This document shows positions 1-7,768 of a stretch of DNA of 64,000 nt, piece after piece. Every line of letters starts with the position of its first letter. Position 1 is the first letter of the stretch. The notes under the pieces were generated by a model. The model saw only the letters and a list, made by a program, of their open reading frames with translations. It was not told where the DNA came from and made no database searches. Source of the stretch: an uncultured Poribacteria bacterium (GTDB lineage Bacteria; Poribacteria; WGA-4E; WGA-3G); contig OX638352.1 of NCBI GenBank assembly GCA_951813545.1, forward strand, positions 5,675,966 through 5,739,965, read 5' to 3'. The translations under genes and the position numbers were made by a program.

Positions 1-1
1 G

Positions 2-187
2 CCTCGCCTCCGTTGGAACGTTTCTATCGCTTTCACCAAGGATACACCAAAACTAAGAACACGTGAATTTCAAGATGTCGTCAACACAATTATCGAACAG
101 AAATGGAGTGAGAAGGAACTCAAAGAACTCTCTGAGAAGTACTATTTACCCTACTTCGCTCCATTTCAGGAGGAGGAAGAAAAATGA
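2..187 (+). CDS. C-terminal fragment of an unidentified protein
   Basis: An open frame enters from the left edge and stops with TGA at 185-187, giving about 61 residues that are strongly charged and end in four Glu and a Lys. No motif was recognised. Its stop overlaps the ATG of the cytochrome gene (ATGA at 184-187), so the two are probably translationally coupled in one operon. The rest of the gene lies outside the window, so the function is left open. Confidence 0.55.
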   Translation, partial: PRLRWNVSIAFTKDTPKLRTREFQDVVNTIIEQKWSEKELKELSEKYYLPYFAPFQEEEEK

Positions 188-1110
188 TGCACTTTATCCA
201 TATTATTATAACTTCCACCATGCGCATACCCTGCGGCATTCTCCTTCTTTTTTTGGGTTCGAGTCTCTTCTTTTTGCCTCTTGCAAATAATGCCCAAGAA
301 TTAGAGGTAGACATTGCCCCCGCGGCACCGAGAGAAGGCACTGATGGAGAAGACGTTATAGATGGCGCGTTCTACTTTCGTTTGATGTGTTGGGGCTGTC
401 ACGCCGGACAAACGCGTGGTGGGGAAGCACCCGACCTCTTCAAACCGCAATGGCTCTATGGATGGACTGACGACGGTATTTTCCAGACCGTTTTCAACGG
501 ACTCCCGGGCACAGAGATGCAAAAATTTGGTGGCAAACTTTCTGACGAAGCGATTCACATGATTGTTGGTTACCTCCGCACAGAACAAGCAAAAGCCGCA
601 GGGGTTTCCTTGGAGGAGATAAAACCCGCTGAGGATTGGACCCCCTATATGCAGGGAAATCCCAAAGCAGGAGAAGAAATCTTTTTCTCTGAAGGATACG
701 CTTGCGGTAAATGCCATACAGTCCACGGAAGAGGCGCGACCGGTACCGGAAGCGAGATAGGTCCAGATATGACCTATATTGCCCGCACCAGATCGCCGCA
801 ATTCATTATTGAATCCATCCTCAACCCGCGCGCCTATATCTCGCCTGAATATGAGATGATTACCATCCTCACCAAGGATGGGAAGGAAGTTACCGGCAGA
901 AAGCGTTATCTGTATGATCACAGAGGCAGAGAGGACACTGAAACAATCCAGATACTCGACGAATCTGGAAAACTGTGGACAACTTACTTTAAAAAGGATT
1001 TGATAAGCACCAGTGTCCCGCAAGCAGGTGTTATGCCTGAAAATTTTGCTGATATCCTTTCAGTCCAGCAGATGCATGACCTTCTGGCATATCTTCTTAC
1101 CTTGAAGTGA
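184..1110 (+). CDS. Secreted diheme c-type cytochrome
   Basis: 308 residues. An N-terminal hydrophobic signal (about residues 13-34) is followed by two heme c attachment motifs, CWGCH at 69-73 and CGKCH at 174-178. The first domain resembles a class I cytochrome c. The second, with its GPD, SPQFIIESILNP and ILTKDGKEVTGR-like stretches, resembles the putative heme-binding domain of planctomycete/verrucomicrobial proteins (TIGR02603 type). It likely carries electrons in the periplasm. The start at 184 sits behind AGGAGGA and overlaps the upstream stop; an internal Met at 13 is an alternative. The redox partner is unknown; it may be encoded by the truncated upstream gene. Confidence 0.85.
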   Translation: MMHFIHIIITSTMRIPCGILLLFLGSSLFFLPLANNAQELEVDIAPAAPREGTDGEDVIDGAFYFRLMCWGCHAGQTRGGEAPDLFKPQWLYGWTDDGIFQTVFNGLPGTEMQKFGGKLSDEAIHMIVGYLRTEQAKAAGVSLEEIKPAEDWTPYMQGNPKAGEEIFFSEGYACGKCHTVHGRGATGTGSEIGPDMTYIARTRSPQFIIESILNPRAYISPEYEMITILTKDGKEVTGRKRYLYDHRGREDTETIQILDESGKLWTTYFKKDLISTSVPQAGVMPENFADILSVQQMHDLLAYLLTLK

Positions 1111-1214
1111 CATCCTTCTAATTAACGTGAGTCGGTATAAGAATAAACAATCCTATAGGGAACGCGCTTTGGGGGAAATAAAAATCTTTCACATCTCAGA
1201 TCCAGTTGACTTCA

Positions 1215-1269
1215 TCGAAAACCACCGCGAAACGTAGTGGAGCGGTGATCGGAGGCTAATAGTTTAAAA
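1215..1269 (+). promoter_or_regulatory. dapB leader shared with the second dapB copy
   Basis: The untranslated stretch just before the first dapB contains a short imperfect hairpin (ACCGC...GCGGT around 1223-1245). A recognisably related stretch (TCGA, GAAACG, AGTGGA, CGGTG) precedes the second dapB at 2645-2688. The leader was therefore probably duplicated along with the gene. Whether it regulates translation is unknown; no lysine riboswitch pattern was seen. Confidence 0.4.
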
Positions 1270-2073
1270 ATGATTCGTGTAATTATTAATGGAGCATGTG
1301 GTCGTATGGGACGGCTCATTATCCAAGGCGTCTCCCACCAAGCCGATATGGAACTTGTCGGAGCGATCGAATACCGTGAACACCCACAAATCGGAAGCGA
1401 TGCAGGCGTTGTCGCAGGTATTGGCGACATCGGCGTGCCCATCACAGGTGAACTTGGCGACGTGCTTGAAAGCGCAGATGTGGTTATCGAATTCTCGAAA
1501 CCTGAGGCAACCTTGGAGCACCTCCGACAGGTCGTCAATGCCGACAAAGCAATGATAATCGCAACAACCGGATACGATCCCGATGAGCTTGCGACTGTCA
1601 AAGAACTCACATCACAGATCCGCTGCGTGATGGCACCGAACATGAGCCTCGGTGTCAACGTGATGATCCAAGCATTGGAATTAATTGCCAAAGCCCTTGG
1701 AGACGATTACGACATTGAGGTAATAGAGGCACATCACAATCACAAAGCAGATTCACCCAGCGGCACCGCACTCCGTTTAGCGGAAACCGTCGCTGCCGCA
1801 TTGGAGCGAGACTTAGACGAGGTCGGTGTCTACGGCAGACACGGCATTGTCGGTGCGAGACCGAAGAAGCAGATTGGCATCCATGCCGTGCGAGGCGGTG
1901 ACATCGCTGGCGATCATACAGTGCTGTTTGCAACCGAGGGTGAGCAGTTGAGTGTCGTTCACCGTGCCCATAGCCCAGAGGCATTCGCTAAAGGTGCGAT
2001 TCGTGCAGCAAGATGGGTCGTCGATGCTCCGAAAGGATTGCACGACGTCAGCGAAGTCCTTTTTCCGAAATAG
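1270..2073 (+). CDS. dapB: 4-hydroxy-tetrahydrodipicolinate reductase, copy 1
   Basis: 267 residues, the usual DapB length. It reduces 4-hydroxy-tetrahydrodipicolinate in the diaminopimelate/lysine pathway, in the cytosol. An N-terminal Rossmann nucleotide-binding loop (residues 7-14, ending GRMG) is followed by APNMSLGVN (122-130) and the catalytic/substrate motif E153-x-H-H-x-x-K159-x-D-x-P-S-G-T-A. A second copy lies 615 bases downstream and dapL follows at 6.45 kb, which supports the pathway. The stop codon TAG (2071-2073) takes its last G from the end of the inserted element that follows, so the native C-terminus may have been trimmed or altered. Confidence 0.95.
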   Translation: MIRVIINGACGRMGRLIIQGVSHQADMELVGAIEYREHPQIGSDAGVVAGIGDIGVPITGELGDVLESADVVIEFSKPEATLEHLRQVVNADKAMIIATTGYDPDELATVKELTSQIRCVMAPNMSLGVNVMIQALELIAKALGDDYDIEVIEAHHNHKADSPSGTALRLAETVAAALERDLDEVGVYGRHGIVGARPKKQIGIHAVRGGDIAGDHTVLFATEGEQLSVVHRAHSPEAFAKGAIRAARWVVDAPKGLHDVSEVLFPK

Positions 2074-2433
2074 TGATAGCACCCACAGTCTAAAGACTGG
2101 GGCTTCGGCTTCATAGCAGTTTGCGTTCTTCCCGAAGGTTGAACGTCTTATGTCTGCTCCACCAGTAGGCGATTCCCCATAGGGTGAAAAATCCGTACAG
2201 GCATATCAAGGCAAAGTCTTGGCTATCCCCGCCTACCTCTCTCTGACATAGAGAGAAAAGTTGAAAAAGGGGGCAGCAATACAGCGTGCGGGATTTCACC
2301 TCCGCTCCGAAACTTTAAGCGTTAGCTGCCCGATACATTTTTCAGTGGTGTCGCACTTCGCACTCAAGACCCTTTCCACGGGGTCGGTTAGGACTCTCTC
2401 AAGCGAGAGAGGTGGAAACCCTAACCAAGTGCT
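2073..2433 (-). ncRNA. Structured RNA of element A (omegaRNA/HEARO-like)
   Basis: Conserved in primary sequence and pairing with the RNA of element B. Visible stems are GGGCAGC 2271-2277 with GCTGCCC 2325-2331, GTAGGCG 2165-2171 with CGCCTAC 2230-2236, and AGCAG 2115-2119 with CTGCT 2154-2158, followed by the right-end hairpin. The second and third stems differ from those of B by compensating changes. The last 100 bases share layout and sequence with the 3-prime region of the TnpB gene at 22480-23637, so an omegaRNA role is likely by analogy. Whether a TnpB, IscB or IsrB protein uses it is not shown. Confidence 0.6.
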
Positions 2434-2439
2434 AATAGT

Positions 2440-2468
2440 ATGATACCACATTTTAGACGAAAATTCAA
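2440..2468 (-). promoter_or_regulatory. Promoter at left end of element A
   Basis: On the minus strand TTGAAT (2468-2463), a 17-base spacer and TATCAT (2445-2440). The spacer end AAAATGTGG is identical to that in the promoter of the TnpB element at 22354-22382, so the promoter belongs to the element family. It would drive the structured RNA toward dapB1. Confidence 0.6.
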
Positions 2469-2595
2469 ATCTTTTTTGACTTTCAAACGCAACGCCCGTC
2501 TACATTCCGCTACCTAAAGGTAGGGGTCTTGACGGGAAGAGAGATAAATCCTCAAGGACACCTCTTAGCAGCAACCCGCCTGACTTAATCAGAGG

Positions 2596-2644
2596 CCGGG
2601 GTCCCTGCCCGTTACTGGGGAGCGGTTTTTGCTTGGGTGTTCCT
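2596..2644 (+). repeat. Two interspersed repeat units upstream of dapB2
   Basis: The first unit (2596-2622, GGGGTCCCTGCCCGTTACTG core) recurs in one or other orientation near 43138-43175, 52432-52460 and 52808-52832. The second (2624-2644, GGTTTTTGCTTGGGTGTT core) recurs at 6361, 18337 and 62875. Neither codes for anything. The rest of the 2531-2688 gap holds only the dapB2 leader. Confidence 0.6.
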
Positions 2645-2688
2645 CGATGAAACGAAGTGGAACGGTGCCAAAGGCTCCATGTAAAAAT

Positions 2689-3504
2689 ATGATTCGCGTA
2701 GTTATCACCGGTGTTTGCGGTCGTATGGGACGCTGCATCACACGAGGCATCACCCAACAAACAGATATGGAACTCGTTGGCGCTATCCAATATCCATCGC
2801 ATCCACAGATCGGAAGTGATACTGGCGTTGTCGCCGGTATTGGAGAAATCGGAGTCTCCATCACAGGTGAACTCGACGATGTCCTCCAAAACGCGGATGT
2901 TGTGATTGAGTTTTCAAAACCTGAAGCGACTTTGGAGTATCTTCAACAGGTTGCCGATGCAGATAAAGCCATAGTCATTGGGACAACCGGATTTACCTCA
3001 GATGAACTCGCCACCATCAAAACACTCGCCCCCCAGATTCGCTGCGTGATGGCACCAAATATGAGCCTCGGTGTCAACGTAATGATCCAAGCATTAGAAT
3101 TAATTGCCAAAGCCCTCGGAAATGATTATAATATTGAGATAATAGAAGCACATCACAACCATAAAGCAGACTCACCCAGTGGCACAGCACTACGTGTAGC
3201 AGAGACAGTCGCCACAGCACTTGAGCGAGACTTAGACGAGGTAGGGATTTACGGCAGGCATGGCATCGTCGGTGCGAGATCGAAGAAACAGATTGGCATC
3301 CATGCCGTGCGAGGTGGTGACATTGCTGGTGATCATACCGTGCTGTTTACAACCGAAGGTGAGCAATTGCGTGTTGTTCACCGTGCACATAATCCAGAGG
3401 CGTTTGCCAAAGGTGCGATCCGTGCAGCGAGATGGGTCGCCAATGCTCCCAAAGGCTTGCATGATGTTAGCGAAGTCCTGTTTCATTCTCAAAAGCATGA
3501 CTAA
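2689..3504 (+). CDS. dapB: 4-hydroxy-tetrahydrodipicolinate reductase, copy 2
   Basis: 271 residues from the ATG at 2689. An upstream in-frame ATG at 2629 would add 20 residues that do not match copy 1, so 2689 is preferred. It is very similar to the first DapB throughout, with the GRMG nucleotide loop, APNMSLGVN, the E-A-H-H-N-H-K-A-D-S-P-S-G-T-A motif and GIHAVRGGDIAGDHTV all intact, so both copies look catalytically competent. Differences are spread evenly, which indicates an old rather than very recent duplication. Its C-terminus is four residues longer than copy 1. The next gene starts inside its last codons. Confidence 0.94.
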   Translation: MIRVVITGVCGRMGRCITRGITQQTDMELVGAIQYPSHPQIGSDTGVVAGIGEIGVSITGELDDVLQNADVVIEFSKPEATLEYLQQVADADKAIVIGTTGFTSDELATIKTLAPQIRCVMAPNMSLGVNVMIQALELIAKALGNDYNIEIIEAHHNHKADSPSGTALRVAETVATALERDLDEVGIYGRHGIVGARSKKQIGIHAVRGGDIAGDHTVLFTTEGEQLRVVHRAHNPEAFAKGAIRAARWVANAPKGLHDVSEVLFHSQKHD

Positions 3505-5521
3505 TTGGATGCTGCAACGTCATCCGGGTGTTCCGTCGGTGTTTGTCGTCTTCATCATTGCATTAATTATAATCGGATGTGAAAATACAACGTCTAATGA
3601 ACAAACCCGGTACAGATGGGAAACCGTCATGGAGGGAGATTGGAGTTCACACCTATACGATGTCCACTTTATTTCTGAAAAGCAGGGCTGGGCAGTTGGT
3701 AACGCCGTAGACGTAATCCCGGGTGCCGACCTTGGAGAAGGTGCCGAAAGCCTCATCATCCATACAAGTAATGGTGGACAAACATGGCACAGGCAGAACA
3801 GCAGTGTTTTCAATAAACCTTTGCGAAATGTGTATTTTCATTCCGCATTAGAAGGTTGGTGTACCGGTGAAAGCGGCGTTCTGATCCGGACAACGGATGG
3901 TGGACAGACATGGCAGCACATCGAAACAGGCACGGAAAACAACCTAAACGATCTTTTTATAGGCGAAACTACAGGCTGGATAGTCGGGGACTGGGGCACA
4001 CTCCTAAAAACAACCGATGGCGGACAAACGTTTACAAAGATTGATGGAACGGTGTTCAACAAAAAATCGCTGAAAGGTGTCCATTTTGTAAACGAAAATC
4101 TGGGCTGGATTATTACCTATAATACCCCGACATCAACAAATCGAGAAAATGCTGGGCATATCTATCGGACGACCGATGGCGGAGAAACTTGGAAACCTCA
4201 ATTCGAGACAGAAGCCGCCCTATTCAACCTTCATTTTATAGACGAACAGACAGGCTGGGTTATAGGCGATCGGCGGAGTGTCTTCACAACAACGGATGGC
4301 GGAGAAACTTGGGAATTTATTACACACGGAACGAATGAACGCCATAAAAGCAGTTACGGACAACCGGAGTATCTCGGCAACGAGCCGTTGCATACCTTTA
4401 CCCTCTACGATATTGACTTCACGGATGCCAAAAACGGTTGGATTGTTGGCGACTTAGGTGTGATTCTTCACACCTCATCCGGTGGAAAAGGAAAATGGAA
4501 ACATCAACGCGGGGGTCCCCGCTTTCACAACAGTGCAGATGCCGTCCTATTGGGTATCGACTTTGTCTCTAAACAATTAGGATGGGTAGTTGGTGAAAAC
4601 GGGACGATCCTGCACACTCGTAATGGCGGTATAACATGGGAATCGCAATCAAGTCCGAGCCACCTCCTCGTAGGAGTTTGTGCGACCTCGTCGAAGGAAG
4701 GATACGTTGTTGGCGACCGAGGTGCGATTCTACGAACTGAAGATGGCGGTTTTGTATGGGACGCACAAGACAGCCGCACGACCGAGTGTTTCGGTGCCAC
4801 CCACTTTGTGTCCTCACAAGTCGGATGGGCGGTTGCTGAAGCCGGTGTGGTTCTGCACACCGCAAACGGCGGAAGTGTTTGGCAGCGTCAAACTTCAGGG
4901 ACACAGCAGGACCTACTCTCTCTTTTTTTTATAGACGAAGAAAATGGCTGGTGCGTCGGAAGCGGCGGCGAAATCATCCATACAAGTAACGGTGGAAAAA
5001 CATGGAACCGACAGAAAAGTGGAACGAATTGGAATCTTTTTGACGTTCACTTTACTTCCAAACAGCGTGGGTGGGCAGTCGGGATGAATGGCACAATGCT
5101 TTCCACAGTTGATGGCGGCACCAATTGGAGGCTCGCATCTATCAGTGGACGGCACCCATCCTTTTTTTTAGATGCTGTCTCCTTTATCTCGCCAGAAATC
5201 GGATGGGTCGTCGGATTGGATCTACGCAGCTTGGGTATGGATGGTTTGATCCTGCACACACAAAACGGCGGAAAAACGTGGCAACGCCAAGAGAGTTATA
5301 CCGCTAATTTCCTTGACGATGTATTTTTTATCTCAGAAACAGAAGGTTGGATTGTTGGAAAAGAGGGGCTTGTCCTGCACACAAAGGATGGCGGGCAAAA
5401 CTGGAGACCCCAGCATACAGAAACCCGAACGGATTTGAAGGCTATCTACATAAGCAGCAGAGATAGCGGATGGGTAGTTGGTCAAAACGGAACAATTCTC
5501 AGATATGAGGCTGTTCCGTAA
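3497..5521 (+). CDS. Ycf48/BNR-type beta-propeller lipoprotein
   Basis: About 674 residues from the ATG at 3497; a second ATG at 3509 is equally possible. A short hydrophobic segment ends in the lipobox-like IIIGC, suggesting an exported lipoprotein. The body is about a dozen repeats of the form GWAVG...GTILRTTDGGQTW, typical of Ycf48/PSII-assembly-like and BNR propellers. Such repeats form protein-binding propellers; the partner here is unknown. The start overlaps the end of dapB2 by eight bases, so the two may be co-transcribed, although a link to lysine synthesis is not evident. Confidence 0.85.
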   Translation: MTNWMLQRHPGVPSVFVVFIIALIIIGCENTTSNEQTRYRWETVMEGDWSSHLYDVHFISEKQGWAVGNAVDVIPGADLGEGAESLIIHTSNGGQTWHRQNSSVFNKPLRNVYFHSALEGWCTGESGVLIRTTDGGQTWQHIETGTENNLNDLFIGETTGWIVGDWGTLLKTTDGGQTFTKIDGTVFNKKSLKGVHFVNENLGWIITYNTPTSTNRENAGHIYRTTDGGETWKPQFETEAALFNLHFIDEQTGWVIGDRRSVFTTTDGGETWEFITHGTNERHKSSYGQPEYLGNEPLHTFTLYDIDFTDAKNGWIVGDLGVILHTSSGGKGKWKHQRGGPRFHNSADAVLLGIDFVSKQLGWVVGENGTILHTRNGGITWESQSSPSHLLVGVCATSSKEGYVVGDRGAILRTEDGGFVWDAQDSRTTECFGATHFVSSQVGWAVAEAGVVLHTANGGSVWQRQTSGTQQDLLSLFFIDEENGWCVGSGGEIIHTSNGGKTWNRQKSGTNWNLFDVHFTSKQRGWAVGMNGTMLSTVDGGTNWRLASISGRHPSFFLDAVSFISPEIGWVVGLDLRSLGMDGLILHTQNGGKTWQRQESYTANFLDDVFFISETEGWIVGKEGLVLHTKDGGQNWRPQHTETRTDLKAIYISSRDSGWVVGQNGTILRYEAVP

Positions 5522-5553
5522 ACAAGCGCTCCTGTACTATAAGGAAAAGGAAC

Positions 5554-6297
5554 ATGACAGACGAACAAAAATATCTATTTGACTTACAAGGTTTCATCGT
5601 GTTAAAGCGTGTTATCCCCCAGTCAGTGATTGATGCGTGTAACACTTTGTTAGATACGTACGAGAACATGCCGCCTGATGATTATCCGCCTCCGCTGTGC
5701 CTCGGCACACAGCGGACGGAGAAGGAACTCTATATCTCCAATATTTTGGAGGCAGACAGTACTTTTAACGCGCTCATCGACATTCCAGAGGTACTGGACG
5801 TAATTCAAGGCGTAACCGGCGGTCCCTACCGACTCAATCATACTTACACGATTTACCGGTGGGGTGGTGGCTATACCGGTTTGCACATGCACGGAACACC
5901 GATTATCCCGAAATGCCAATACCACTGCAAAAACGGAGAGATGGTATCAACCTTAACAAAAGCGGTCTTTCCGATGCTGGATTGCGATGTAGAAGACGGG
6001 TGTTTCGCCGTTATACCGGGTGCCCATAAGAGCAATTTCCCAAAGCCTTGGGGAGGCCATCCCGATGAAAACCCTGTGCTGACCCCAATCCCCGCAAAAG
6101 CAGGAGACGCTATCATCTTTACGGAGGCACTAACGCATGGGTCTGTCATCAATGTTTCTGGCAACCCGCGTCGGACGCTTTATTACTGTTACAGCATCGG
6201 CTATATGCCAGATTGGGGCGGTCAAGGTCTGCATTTCAGCCCGAACGTCATGGAAAGCCTCAGTGAAACCCAACAGTCAATCCTTCATCTGAAATAG
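5554..6297 (+). CDS. Phytanoyl-CoA dioxygenase (PhyH) family protein
   Basis: 247 residues, typical PhyH size, preceded by an AAGGAAAAGGA ribosome site. PhyH enzymes are Fe(II)/2-oxoglutarate oxygenases with an HxD...H triad. Here the first part reads GLHMHGTP, so the usual Asp position is His113 after His111. The segment D-V-E-D-G-C-F-A-V-I-P-G-A-H-K (145-159), the distal His195 and Arg206/207 follow the family pattern. The substrate cannot be inferred; family members hydroxylate many small molecules. It lies 32 bases after the propeller gene on the same strand. Confidence 0.85.
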   Translation: MTDEQKYLFDLQGFIVLKRVIPQSVIDACNTLLDTYENMPPDDYPPPLCLGTQRTEKELYISNILEADSTFNALIDIPEVLDVIQGVTGGPYRLNHTYTIYRWGGGYTGLHMHGTPIIPKCQYHCKNGEMVSTLTKAVFPMLDCDVEDGCFAVIPGAHKSNFPKPWGGHPDENPVLTPIPAKAGDAIIFTEALTHGSVINVSGNPRRTLYYCYSIGYMPDWGGQGLHFSPNVMESLSETQQSILHLK

Positions 6298-6360
6298 TCC
6301 TAATATTTCTTGCTGATAACTTCTTTATCAATCGAGAACGTAAGCCCGTAATGAAATGGA

Positions 6361-6385
6361 GGGGTTTTTGCTTGGGTGTTTCTTC
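6361..6385 (+). repeat. Interspersed GGTTTTTGCTTGGGTGTTTC repeat
   Basis: Copy of the repeat also seen at 2624, 18337 and 62875. Here it lies 65 bases before the dapL start, a similar distance to that before dapB2. The copies at 18337 and 62875 are not near lysine genes, so a shared regulatory role is doubtful. Confidence 0.5.
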
Positions 6386-6449
6386 AGCTCAGCACAGAAG
6401 CATGTGATGCCCCAACCAACGTTACTTAACCGCAAGGTAAATTAAAAAT

Positions 6450-7625
6450 ATGATTATGATCGCAGAACGGTTAGAGAAACTTCCACCCTATCTCTTTGTA
6501 GATTTACGTCAAAAAATGCAGGCAGCACAAGCACGAGGCGTTGATGTGATTAGCCTCGGCATCGGTGACCCAGATATTCCAACACCAGATCCAGTCGTTG
6601 AAACCTTATGTAGCGCGATTCAAAACCCCGATGACTCAGACAGACATCGCTACGGGTGTGACATCCCTGTTGACGATTTCCCACAAGCAGTCCTCGACTT
6701 CTACCAGCATCGTTATGGCGTCACACTGTCCGATGAACAGGTCGTGACAACGCTCGGTAGTAAAGACGCTATCGTCAAAATGGCACTCGGTATTCTCAAT
6801 CCGGGCGACATCGGCATAGCAGCAAGTCCGGGCTACCCGACCTACAACATTGGACACGTGTTTGCCAGTGCGACGACCTACTACGCGCCGCTTCTGCGAG
6901 AAAACAATTTCTATATCGACTTCGACGCTATTCCTGATGAAGTGAAACGCCTCGCCAAAGTCCTCTGGATCAACTATCCAAACAACCCCACGACAGCCAC
7001 TGCCGACCTCGATTTTTTCGAGCGCGCCGTGGAATTCGGACGGCAAAACGACATCCTCATTGCACATGACAATGCTTACAGCGAAAACACTTACGACGGG
7101 TATCGCTCACCAAGCATTTTGCAAGTGGAGGGTGCCTCTGAGGTCGCTGTCGAATTCTTTTCACTGAGCAAAGCGTTTAATATGACGGGGTGGCGATTGG
7201 GATTTGTCGCTGGTAACCCAACCGCTGTCGATGCAGTCAAGAAGGTCAAAGACAATATCGATAACGGTTCACTCCGTGCCCTCCAGTTCGCCGGTGCGAA
7301 GGCACTCTCAATAGTAGACGAAATCACACCAACGATAAACGCAGTTTATCAAAAGCGTCGAGATATGGTGGTAGACGCGCTTACAAATAGTGGGTGGGAA
7401 ATCGAGAAACCGAAGGCGACGATATATGTTTGGGCACCAGTTCCACCTCGGTTTAACGGATCCAGCCGCGCCTTTGCAACAGCACTGCTTGAGGAAGCAG
7501 GTGTCGTTGTAACACCCGGACTTGGATACGGGCAGTGGAGCGAAGGTTATTTCAGAATTTCACTGACGTATCCAGACGCAGTGATTGCGGAAGCAATTTC
7601 CCGTATTCGCGATTTTTCACACTAA
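6450..7625 (+). CDS. dapL: LL-diaminopimelate aminotransferase
   Basis: 391 residues. It converts tetrahydrodipicolinate directly to LL-diaminopimelate, bypassing the acylated intermediates. The N-terminus (AERLEKLPPYLF), GIGDPDIPTPDP, SPGYPTYNIG, INYPNNPT, DNAYSE and SLSKAFNMTGWRLGF follow the direct aminotransferase subfamily (TIGR03540 type); Lys241 in SLSKAF is the PLP lysine. The start could be Met1 or Met3. The two dapB genes on the same strand 3-5 kb upstream make the pathway assignment consistent. No strong Shine-Dalgarno site is visible (AAGGT only). Confidence 0.9.
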   Translation: MIMIAERLEKLPPYLFVDLRQKMQAAQARGVDVISLGIGDPDIPTPDPVVETLCSAIQNPDDSDRHRYGCDIPVDDFPQAVLDFYQHRYGVTLSDEQVVTTLGSKDAIVKMALGILNPGDIGIAASPGYPTYNIGHVFASATTYYAPLLRENNFYIDFDAIPDEVKRLAKVLWINYPNNPTTATADLDFFERAVEFGRQNDILIAHDNAYSENTYDGYRSPSILQVEGASEVAVEFFSLSKAFNMTGWRLGFVAGNPTAVDAVKKVKDNIDNGSLRALQFAGAKALSIVDEITPTINAVYQKRRDMVVDALTNSGWEIEKPKATIYVWAPVPPRFNGSSRAFATALLEEAGVVVTPGLGYGQWSEGYFRISLTYPDAVIAEAISRIRDFSH

Positions 7626-7768
7626 TTATTAGGTAGGACACAAGATCGCGCCTATATACGCCTCCCACTGGATAGATATAAGCTTATAAGATGCGGAACA
7701 ACTGAATGGCAAAAAGGATTATGAAACATATCAACTTTTGCTCGGCAAGTTTTAGGAGCTTGCAGACT

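Larger units (their letters stand above)
2073..2530 (-). mobile_element. ORF-less IS200/IS605-type element A
   Basis: The right end reads, on the minus strand, as a hairpin with a TTTA loop followed by GGGTGCTATCAC (2073-2100). The same motif ends the element at 28453 and nearly the same the TnpB element at 14126. The left-end hairpin is at about 2505-2528 (CTACC-TTT-AGGTAG on the minus strand). No transposase or TnpB frame exists inside. The interior aligns along its length with element B at 28453-28931. It is interpreted as a non-autonomous derivative retaining both ends, a promoter and a structured RNA. The exact outer boundary at the left end is uncertain by several bases. Confidence 0.7.

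Noticed and set aside
301..1023. 240-residue frame antisense to the cytochrome gene
   Set aside because: Shadow frame of a gene with two heme motifs.
1111..1269. Possible lysine riboswitch before dapB1
   Set aside because: The leader is short and lacks the recognisable multi-helix lysine aptamer sequence.
2629..2688. Longer start of dapB2 adding 20 residues
   Set aside because: The extra residues are in the duplicated leader and do not match dapB1 or the family.
3260..3496. Upstream extension of the Ycf48-like frame into dapB2
   Set aside because: Overlaps dapB2 coding out of frame; the signal-lipobox at 3509-3600 marks the true start.
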